Source of the DNA: Listeria cornellensis FSL F6-0969
Lineage (GTDB): Bacteria; Bacillota; Bacilli; Lactobacillales; Listeriaceae
Assembly (NCBI RefSeq): GCF_000525855.1
Contig: NZ_AODE01000009.1
Coordinates: 1-50,917 of the forward strand
Length of the DNA stretch: 50,917 nucleotides
Direction: 5' to 3'
The translations under genes and the position numbers were made by a program. Shown piece by piece: positions 44,241 through 50,917 of the stretch (position 1 is its first letter; every line of letters begins with the position of its first letter). The notes beneath the pieces are model-generated. The model was not told the DNA's origin, searched no databases, and saw only the letters and a list, made by a program, of their open reading frames with translations.

Positions 44241-44441
44241 GGATTTTTTGAATATCGTTTTTTAAAGCAAAGTAGTGAATTTTGAGCTAGTGGAAAAATG
44301 ATTTTAATAAGATATTTATGGGAAATGTGTCGCGAGGATGGAATAAAAGTCGTACTTATGCTTTAGATTCCGCGTTTTGTCAGTGGATTTAGTGTATAAT
44401 AAGGCAGTAAAGAAAAATGAGAAAAAGGATGTGACGAAGGA

Positions 44442-44888
44442 ATGCTTTCCTTTGAAGAGAAAAAGAATATTATTGATGAATATACAGAACTAGAGGCACA
44501 TCCCGTTTCGATGGGGCGGATTAATTATCATTTCCCGGAGAGTGTGCGTGAAAAAAGAATCGCGGTCAATCATTTGCATCCGAATGGCAATGCCTTTGTG
44601 TATGCGCCTTATTTGGATGATGCGGACAAGAACGGTTTTATTAACATTCGTGAAGCGACGGAAAGTGAAATCAGGGAGCTGATTACGGGGGCTATCGCGT
44701 TTTTGAGTACGGATGGAGACGAGTTCGAAGAGGGTTATGAGGAAGCGTTTCGTGATGCGTATCGGACAGTTGTTATTTTGCGTTATGAGAACAAGATGTG
44801 GGCGATTTATTCGGATGATCATTTAGAGGCGATTTTCCCTTCTCGTGAAGCGGCGGATGGCTATTTGGCGGACGAAGGTTTTCAGTGA
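44442..44888 (+). CDS. Conserved hypothetical protein, 148 residues
   Basis: A soluble, acidic protein beginning MLSFEEKKNIIDEYTELEAHPVSMGRINYHF; the family's function is not known to me. As I recall, a similar gene lies between the epimerase and adenine deaminase genes of L. monocytogenes (lmo1743). ATG 44442 has GTGACGAAGGA upstream, and TATAAT at 44395-44400 may be its -10. The adenine deaminase gene begins 37 bases after it, so co-transcription is likely. Confidence 0.8.
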   Translation: MLSFEEKKNIIDEYTELEAHPVSMGRINYHFPESVREKRIAVNHLHPNGNAFVYAPYLDDADKNGFINIREATESEIRELITGAIAFLSTDGDEFEEGYEEAFRDAYRTVVILRYENKMWAIYSDDHLEAIFPSREAADGYLADEGFQ

Positions 44889-44925
44889 GTTAAAACCGAG
44901 TGAGACGTGAAAGGGGGAAACGTTG

Positions 44926-46656
44926 ATGCGGAAAGTAAAGCAATTGCAAGAACGGGTGGCGGTGAGTGATTTACGCGCTGCGGCGGATGTGGTGATTAAG
45001 AATGGCCGAATCGTGAATGTTTTTTCGGGTGAAATCATGGAGGGCGATGTTGCGATTAAGAGTGGTTATATCGTCGGGATTGGCGACTTTGATGATGCGG
45101 CGGAAATCATTGATGCGATGGGCCAGTTTATTGTACCTGGTTTCATTGACGCGCATGTGCATGTGGAGAGTGCGATGGTGCCTCCTTCTGAGTTTGCGCG
45201 GGTGTTATTGCCAAATGGTGTGACGACGATTGTGACAGATCCGCATGAGATTGCGAACGTGGCGGGTGCAAAAGGTATTGAATTTATGTTGGATGATGCA
45301 AAAGAGGCGCCGCTTGATATGTACGTGATGCTGCCGTCTTCGGTTCCTGCGACGCCGTTTGAGCATAATGGTGCGACGCTTCTGGCGAGTGATTTATGCA
45401 CGCTTTACCAGCATGAAAAAGTGATTGGACTCGCAGAAGTGATGGATTTTCCTTCTGTGGCAAAGGGTCATAAAGATATGTTGCAAAAAATGGCGGATGC
45501 GGAACAGCATGGTGGTCGGATTGATGGGCACGGTGCTGGTTTAACAAGAGCGGATTTGAACAATTATTTAGCGGTCGGAATTCGGACGGATCATGAAAGT
45601 ACGACGGCGGTTGAGGCGATGGATCGGTTGCGCGCCGGGATGTTTGTCATGCTTCGTGAGGGTACGGTTGGCCGTGATATGATACATACATTGCCTGCGG
45701 TGAATCTGAAGAATAGTCACCGGTTCTGTTTTTGTACGGATGATAAATTGATTGATGATTTGCTGGAAGAGGGCTCGATTAACTATAATGTGCGGCTCGC
45801 GATTGCGAATGAAATTGATCCGGTGATGGCGATTCAGATGGCGACCATTAATGCGGCGACGTGTCACAAGTTACCACATCTTGGCGCGGTTGCGGCGGGA
45901 TATCAGGCGGATATTTTGTTTTTGCGTGATTTGGAAACGGTGACGATTACGAAAGTGATGAAGCGTGGTCAGGTTGTTGTGGATGATGGTTTGCGAGTGG
46001 AGGCGCGGTTTCAAAAAGCGGATCGTGCGTTTGAATCACCGGCGATTAGGCATTCGTTAAAGCGTGAGGATTTGAAGCTTGCGATGGGAAACACGACGGC
46101 GAATGTGATTGGCATGCAACCGAATAGTTTATTTACGGAGCATTTGGTGGAGACTGTGACTGTTCAAGATGGCGAATTTCAGACGTCGATTGAAGAGGAT
46201 CAGCTGAAAATGGTCGTGGTCGAGCGGCATAAAGGCACGGGTTGTGTTGGTGTCGGTATTGTGAAGGGTTTTGGTATTCGAAATGGTGCCATTGCAACGA
46301 CGGTCGCGCATGATTCACATAATATTGTGGCGGTAGGCTCGACGGATGCAGCTATTATGGCGGCAATTGAGCATATTACAAAAATTGGTGGTGGCATCGC
46401 TGTCGTGAAGGATGAAAAAGTAGCGTCGGATTTGGCGTTACCGATTGCTGGGCTTTTGAGTGTGCAGCCGTATGAGGAGATTCAGCATCAGTTAGGGCGT
46501 TTGAATGACGCGTTCCGTGATGTGAGTGCGAAACAAGGTTTTGATCCATTTTTGACGTTATCATTTTTGACATTGCCAGTTATTCCGAATTTGAAATTGA
46601 CGGATCAGGGGTTATTTGATTTTAACAGGTTTGGATTTATTGAAGTGGAGGTTTAA
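44926..46656 (+). CDS. ade: Adenine deaminase
   Basis: 576 residues, an amidohydrolase that turns adenine into hypoxanthine and ammonia in purine salvage. Metal-binding HVH is seen in GFIDAHVHVESAM, with DGHGAGL and CTDDKLIDD further on. The C-terminal Ade-specific domain has DSHNIVAVG. ATG 44926 follows AAAGGGGG. The stop is 2 bases from the virS start, so purine salvage is transcribed with a sensor kinase. Confidence 0.93.
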   Translation: MRKVKQLQERVAVSDLRAAADVVIKNGRIVNVFSGEIMEGDVAIKSGYIVGIGDFDDAAEIIDAMGQFIVPGFIDAHVHVESAMVPPSEFARVLLPNGVTTIVTDPHEIANVAGAKGIEFMLDDAKEAPLDMYVMLPSSVPATPFEHNGATLLASDLCTLYQHEKVIGLAEVMDFPSVAKGHKDMLQKMADAEQHGGRIDGHGAGLTRADLNNYLAVGIRTDHESTTAVEAMDRLRAGMFVMLREGTVGRDMIHTLPAVNLKNSHRFCFCTDDKLIDDLLEEGSINYNVRLAIANEIDPVMAIQMATINAATCHKLPHLGAVAAGYQADILFLRDLETVTITKVMKRGQVVVDDGLRVEARFQKADRAFESPAIRHSLKREDLKLAMGNTTANVIGMQPNSLFTEHLVETVTVQDGEFQTSIEEDQLKMVVVERHKGTGCVGVGIVKGFGIRNGAIATTVAHDSHNIVAVGSTDAAIMAAIEHITKIGGGIAVVKDEKVASDLALPIAGLLSVQPYEEIQHQLGRLNDAFRDVSAKQGFDPFLTLSFLTLPVIPNLKLTDQGLFDFNRFGFIEVEV

Positions 46657-46657
46657 T

Positions 46658-47702
46658 ATGACTTGGTGGAGCTATGTGCGCGATAAGAAGTTTTTCTTGC
46701 TGTTCTTTGTGGTCGTGATGTTTTTTATTGGTGTGTTGCTTGCGGTTGATCCGAATAGTCAGTTGACGTTGGGCAATATTATTTATTTGTACGTCTTTAT
46801 GCTGCTGTTTTTGATTGCGTATTTGGTGCTCGGTTATTCGTTTAAACGCACGTATTGGAACGAAATGAAGGAATTGGTGGATGGCGAAATCGAGGAAAAT
46901 ATTCTGGAATTATTGCCAAAACCGCGTACGCGTGAGCAGGCTTTTTTCAATGAATTGATGCGTAAAAAACATCTGGAGGAGCAACGGGCGCTTACGAAAT
47001 TGCGTGATAAGCAGCAGGAATATCATGATTTTATTTTGTATTGGGTGCATGAGGTGAAGACACCGATTGTGGCGAGCAAAATGTTGATTAATAATCCGGA
47101 TTTGAATGATCCTACGACGATTTATCGCGGGGTGGAGGCGGAGCTGGATTCGATTGATCGACTCGTGATGCAGGCGCTTTATTATTCGCGGTTGGATACG
47201 TTTGCGAAGGACTATTTTATTCAGGAAATGGCGCTTGGCCCTGTGGTTCGTGAGTGTGTGAAACGGCATTCGAAGCAGTTTATTTCGAAAAAAAATGAAG
47301 CTGGATTTGGCGGAGATTAAGGCTGATGTTCGTAGCGATAGTAAGTGGCTTGGTTTTATTTTGGATCAGGTGATGACGAATGCGCTGAAATATACGGATG
47401 CGGGTGGTGAAATCAAGATATGGTGCGATGTGAGTGCGTCTGGTGGAACCGTGGCGTTACATATTCGCGATAATGGAATCGGGATTAAGGAAGAGGATTT
47501 GCCACGCGTTTTTGAGCAAGGTTTTACTGGGATGATTGGACGGACGGAGAAGAAGGCCACTGGAATGGGGCTTTATTTAGCGCGCCAGATGTCTTGTAAA
47601 TTGGGGCACAAGATTGCTATTTCGTCGGAACATGGTGTTGGTACGGAAATCGTTCTTACTTTCCAGCAAAAAGAAGACTATTTATTAATTGCGAAGGACT
47701 GA
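46658..47702 (+). CDS. virS: Intramembrane-sensing histidine kinase, VirS-like, frame interrupted
   Basis: 347 residues when corrected. Two N-terminal membrane helices have almost no extracellular loop, the BceS type that reads transporter state instead of a ligand. The H-box is YWVHEVKTPIVASK, the N-box MTNALKYTDAGG, the G-box DNGIGIKEEDLPRVFEQGF and then ATGMGLYLARQ. The break is at eight A (47288-47295); seven give FISKKMKLDLAEIKADVRSD. ATG 46658 has GGAGG upstream. The probable partners are VirR and VirAB in this window. Confidence 0.87.
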
Positions 47703-47708
47703 GGGCTT

Positions 47709-48809
47709 GTGGAGAAAAATTTGATTGTTCGTGGTGCGCCGCAGGAATTTGAATGCCGGGTTGGTGCTTGGGACGCACTAGGTGAACATTTGGAGCGTCG
47801 CGGTTTGAAGCGGGTTTTGGTGATTCATGGTGGCGTGTCTTGGGAGAAGGCGAGACGGTTTTTTCCTGATTTGGCTGGCGTGGACGTGATTTTTGAGCCG
47901 TATGGCGGCGAATGTTCGTTTGAGGAGCGGGACCGGATGGCGGTGCTTGCGGAAACGGGTCATGTCGATGCGATTATCGGTGTCGGAGGCGGGAAAATTG
48001 CAGATTTGGCGAAAGCGGTTGCGGTTTATTTAGCGATGCCGGTCGTGATTTTGCCTACTTTGGCGGCGACGTGTGCTGCTTGGACGCCACTTAGCGTGAT
48101 GTATGATACGCGCGGGGAAATGTTGCAGTATGATATTTTTGCGCGGAGTAATGCGTTGGTGTTGCTTGATCCAGCGGTGATTCTGGACTCGCCAATTGAA
48201 TGGATGGTCGCGGGAATCGGGGATACATTAGCGAAATGGTATGAGGCGGACGTGATTATTTCGCAGCTCGCGGAACGGTCTGTGGAGATTGATATTTCAC
48301 ATTACACGGCAAAATTGTGTCGGGATATTCTGCTGGAATCGAGTGTGGCGGCGCTTCAAGCGATGCGTGACGGGAAACTGAGCGAAGCGTTTGTGAAGGT
48401 AGTCGAGACGAATGTGATGGTAGGCGGCATGGTCGGCGGATTTGGCGATGATTACGGTCGGACTTCTGGTGCGCATTCGATTCATGATGCGCTTACGGTG
48501 CTTGACGCGACGCATCATTTGTTGCACGGGAATAAGGTGGCGTATGGTGTTTTTGTGCAGTTGATGATCGAGGGACGACCGGATGAGATTGTGACATTGA
48601 CGCCGTTTTATCAGGATTTGGGATTGCCAACGTGTTTGCATGATATGGGGCTGGACGGCTTGTCGGATGCGGAGTTAGCGCGTGTGGCAGAACGTGCGAC
48701 GGCCAGGGATGAGACGATTCATTTGATGCCTAGTGTGATTACGGCAACGACGGTTTTGGACGCAATCAAAGGCTTGGAAATTTTGATGGCGGAGGTGCGT
48801 GTTCGATGA
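47709..48809 (+). CDS. Iron-containing alcohol dehydrogenase family protein (GldA/HcxA-like)
   Basis: 366 residues. The nucleotide loop is GVGGGKIADLAKA. The ATCAAWTPLSVMYDTRGE segment resembles E. coli HcxA (YbdH) more than classical glycerol dehydrogenase. Metal-ligand candidates are Asp in GIGDTLAKWYE and the His of SGAHSIHDAL and HLLHGNKVAYG, all present. It could reduce 2-oxo acids or oxidise a polyol. GTG 47709 follows GAGGG closely. The stop overlaps the next gene. Confidence 0.82.
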   Translation: MEKNLIVRGAPQEFECRVGAWDALGEHLERRGLKRVLVIHGGVSWEKARRFFPDLAGVDVIFEPYGGECSFEERDRMAVLAETGHVDAIIGVGGGKIADLAKAVAVYLAMPVVILPTLAATCAAWTPLSVMYDTRGEMLQYDIFARSNALVLLDPAVILDSPIEWMVAGIGDTLAKWYEADVIISQLAERSVEIDISHYTAKLCRDILLESSVAALQAMRDGKLSEAFVKVVETNVMVGGMVGGFGDDYGRTSGAHSIHDALTVLDATHHLLHGNKVAYGVFVQLMIEGRPDEIVTLTPFYQDLGLPTCLHDMGLDGLSDAELARVAERATARDETIHLMPSVITATTVLDAIKGLEILMAEVRVR

Positions 48810-49299
48810 TTCTGATTGATGTCGCGAAAAACGAGGATGTAAAAGGGATTCGTGAGGTGCTGGAGGCAAGTTTTCCAACGCATGCCGAAGCCGATTTAGT
48901 GGACGCGATTATGGCTTCTGAACACTATGTGCCTGAACTTGCGCTCGTTGCGAAGGACGGCTCGGAGGTTATTGGTTACAGTTTGCTGAGCGAGTGCTTT
49001 GTCGGGGAGGAGCGGATTCTGGTATTAGCGCCAGTTGCTGTGAAACCCGAGTGGCAGTCACGAGGCGTTGGTGCGCAGTTGATTGAGGCTGGAATTGCCG
49101 AAGCAGAAACGACGGATTATAGCTGTATTAGTGTTTTGGGACACGAGACGTATTATCCGCGATTTGGTTTTGGATTAGCGAAAAACTATCAAATCACGCG
49201 CCGATTGAAGTTCCAGATGTGAATTTTATGGTGTATCCGCTCGGGGAAGAGATGCCATCGGGAGTTGTACGTTATCCAGCAAGTTTTGATAGTGTTTGA
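48806..49299 (+). CDS. GNAT N-acetyltransferase (COG3153-like), frame interrupted
   Basis: 164 residues when corrected. The acetyl-CoA site is in VLAPVAVKPEWQSRGVGAQLIEAG, and GHETYYPRFGFG is typical of the COG3153 group. As written it stops after RRLKFQM. One missing base near 49196-49200 would continue it as QITAPIEVPDVNFMVYPLGEEMPSG with the stop at 49297-49299, the usual C-terminus for the group. ATG overlaps the previous stop (ATGA). Substrate unknown. Confidence 0.8.
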
Positions 49300-49317
49300 T
49301 AAAGGATCTGTATAAAA

Positions 49318-49975
49318 ATGGATAGTAAAACAAACCGCTCTTCAAAAGCAGAAAGTATTTTAGCTCAGATTGACAATCAAACAAAGCTAGGTGATTTACG
49401 AAAAATTGCGAAGGACATAAAAAAAAGATCACGAGCTAGCGATGGAACTTTGGTCAAGTGAAGCCTTTTTGCCGAGATTATTAGCTATCTTAATTATGGA
49501 TAAAAAACTTCTCACGCAAGATTTTCTAAATAAGCTGGATGAAGATATGCAGACGCACCCTTTCGATGAGCGAAATAATTTAATGGATTGGTTAATGGCG
49601 AATCAGCTCGCCAAAGATAAGAAGACAATCGCGTTGATGGAGTCATGGGAAGCCAGTTCCTATGTTCTTCAAAGGCGAACTTTTTGGTATTATCAAGCAC
49701 GACTTAGATGGACGGGACAAACACCGCCTGATAACACCGAGGACTTACTAGCTGCATTGGAAACTACTATTATGCAGGAGGAACCAGAAGTGAAATGGGC
49801 GATGAATTTTCTGGCAGGCTGGATAGGCGTTTATGATGAAGCGAATCGCGTACGTTGCATGGAAATAGGCGAGAGAACAGGACTTTATAAAGATGAAGTA
49901 GTTTCAAAAGGCTGTACGCCAAACTATTTGCCGGAGTTTATTACGATAGAAGTTAATAAACGGTGTGATAAGTAG
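49318..49975 (+). CDS. DNA alkylation repair (AlkD-like) protein, frame interrupted
   Basis: 218 residues when corrected, with an all-helical HEAT-like pattern (MELWSSEAFLPRLLAILIMDKK, WEASSYVLQRRTFWYYQARLRW). It resembles AlkD-type alkylbase glycosylases, but the assignment rests on overall pattern. The break is at eight A (49420-49427); seven join LRKIAKDIKK to DHELAMELW. ATG 49318 has AAAGGA upstream. Confidence 0.68.
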
Positions 49976-50017
49976 CACTAATTTTGATTAAGTATGCTAG
50001 TAGAATAAAGACTAACG

Positions 50018-50047
50018 GGATTTTCTGATCAGGAGAATCCTGTTTGG
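50018..50047 (+). terminator. Stem-loop after the AlkD-like gene
   Basis: ACGGGATT pairs with AATCCTGT (one wobble), with further pairing inside. The tail is only TTTGG, so termination may be weak. It separates the gene from the LXG operon. Confidence 0.4.
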
Positions 50048-50109
50048 ATATGTATGAGAATATGATCCAATTATTACACAGAAAATCCAACTAGAAAGGA
50101 AGTAAAGTG

Positions 50110-50397
50110 ATGTCAAAGGAAATTCAATTACCAAGCGGGCGTTTAGCGGAGCATGCCAAGGAAATTGGCAGTAGCGCGCATGACATATCGTTCCATCTGC
50201 AACCAACGATGTCTTATTCGACGAGTTCTGCACGCCAATTGGTACAAAGCAGTATGGACGCAGCTCACATGATTCAAGTTATGCCAGAAGCCTTTAACAA
50301 GGATGTGCAAAATCTAAAAAATGTCGAGCAGGCATTTGTCGCCACCGAGAAAGAGATGGCGGACATGTGGAGTAAAGCGCTTCATTTAGACAAATAA
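50110..50397 (+). CDS. Type VII secretion LXG-associated protein (DUF3130/TIGR04197-like)
   Basis: 95 residues, predicted all-helical and WXG100-sized. It fits the small alpha-helical Lap1-type partners encoded just ahead of LXG toxins, which help target the toxin to the ESX/T7SS machine. The C-terminal part AFVATEKEMADMW has an FxxxE where FxxxD is common in such export signals. ATG 50110 follows AAAGGAAG; GTG 50107 is less likely. First gene of the operon. Confidence 0.78.
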   Translation: MSKEIQLPSGRLAEHAKEIGSSAHDISFHLQPTMSYSTSSARQLVQSSMDAAHMIQVMPEAFNKDVQNLKNVEQAFVATEKEMADMWSKALHLDK

Positions 50398-50424
50398 AAA
50401 CAGACATGAGGAGTGAAAAAAGGG

Positions 50425-50727
50425 ATGAAACACCAGGAGGAAGCAGTACGAAGGAATATAGAGAAACAACGTGAATTGGAAGATGTGGAGCGTGAATTCA
50501 GACAGTTGAAACGGCAACAAGATGACTTGCTTTCACGAATTGGGAACGCATGGCGAGGAAACCACTCGGAGAATAAATTAGGTGCGATTGCATTAGACTT
50601 AGCACAGGAACAACGTATGACACAAAAGAAACTCTACAACTTAGATGACCAATTACAAGCAGAGCACAAACAAGCAAAAGCTGACGTCGAACGAGCGAAA
50701 GAGGCGAAAGCGGATGCCACGCATTGA
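50425..50727 (+). CDS. Type VII secretion LXG-associated protein (DUF3958/Lap2-like)
   Basis: 100 residues, highly charged and predicted coiled coil over most of its length (EEAVRRNIEKQRELEDVEREF...). A central RIGNAWRGNHSENKLG turn contains a WxG triplet. It matches the second small helical partner of LXG toxins. Start ATG 50425; GTG 50413 directly behind GAGGA is possible. The end overlaps the LXG gene by 14 bases. Confidence 0.72.
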   Translation: MKHQEEAVRRNIEKQRELEDVEREFRQLKRQQDDLLSRIGNAWRGNHSENKLGAIALDLAQEQRMTQKKLYNLDDQLQAEHKQAKADVERAKEAKADATH

Positions 50728-50917
50728 TATAGGCGAAGTACGTTATTTTGTCGAGCAGTTTTTAAGAGAGTCCCAGAAATTAAAGGACGCACTAACGAAC
50801 TACCGAAAAGCAGTCGCGAAAATAATAGCGGATGGTGATATCAAGGGAGAAATCGCAGACAGTGCCAAGCAATACTACCAAACGGTGCACTATCCGATTA
50901 TCGATACAACCAAGGCA
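50714..50917 (+). CDS. LXG-domain type VII secreted toxin, N-terminal part (cut by window end)
   Basis: 68 codons are visible, starting MPRIDIGEVRYFVEQFL. The segment DIKGEIADSAKQYYQTVHYPIID matches the conserved LXG block, with Ile in place of the usual Leu. LXG proteins carry this helical export domain followed by a variable toxin domain; the toxin part and any immunity gene lie beyond the window. It follows two LXG-partner genes in the standard order. Confidence 0.78.
   Translation, partial: MPRIDIGEVRYFVEQFLRESQKLKDALTNYRKAVAKIIADGDIKGEIADSAKQYYQTVHYPIIDTTKA

Noticed and set aside
49984-50006. Promoter for the LXG operon from TTGATT and TAGAAT
   Set aside because: The spacer is only 11 bases; no convincing promoter was found in 49976-50109.

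Overview
The window looks like a Listeriaceae chromosome, most likely Listeria in the broad sense. The evidence is gene order. A UPF0316 gene, a complete purEKBCSQLFMNHD operon, yerC, pcrB-pcrA-ligA-camS, gatCAB, dgkB, rlmCD and then a virAB-virR / adenine deaminase / virS block follow each other much as I remember them from Listeria monocytogenes. Codon use is Firmicute-like, Shine-Dalgarno sites are strong, and GTG/TTG starts are common. I could not run a database search.

Layout. 1-500: the 3' end of a 23S rRNA, a 5S rRNA and a terminator. 600-14100: a UPF0316 membrane protein, then the 12-gene IMP synthesis operon with two inverted PurBoxes and a sigma-A promoter ahead of purE, closed by a strong terminator. 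14100-17800: a convergent DUF2207 membrane protein, the TrpR-like regulator yerC, and an SNF-type sodium symporter. 17800-27700: a long hairpin element, then archaeal-type lipid enzyme pcrB, helicase pcrA, ligase ligA, lipoprotein camS and the gatCAB amidotransferase. 27700-32800: lipid kinase dgkB, an anchored unknown protein, rRNA methylase rlmCD and several small unknown genes. 32900-36930: an acetamidase-family enzyme with an APC permease, facing a DUF3311 plus sodium:solute symporter pair. 37000-39400: small unknown genes around a HigB/HigA-like toxin-antitoxin pair. 39500-47700: the Bce-type antimicrobial-peptide module VirAB-VirR-VirS, in which the sensor kinase is separated from the regulator by an epimerase, a predicted type I toxin-antitoxin cassette, an unknown gene and adenine deaminase. 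47700-50917: an HcxA/GldA-like dehydrogenase, an acetyltransferase, an AlkD-like protein, and the first three genes of an LXG-type VII secretion toxin operon cut by the window end.

About a dozen genes, including the essential ligA, are broken by one extra base, nearly always in a run of six to eight A or T. Removing that base restores full-length proteins of the usual size. I read these mainly as base-calling errors, and I annotate each such gene over its full extent.

The least expected items are a 29-residue holin-like toxin with a convergent antisense RNA and a shared terminator (43876-44240), the LXG operon at the right edge, a roughly 124 bp hairpin element in the pcrB leader, and a possible translated 29-codon ORF over a hairpin between purB and purC.
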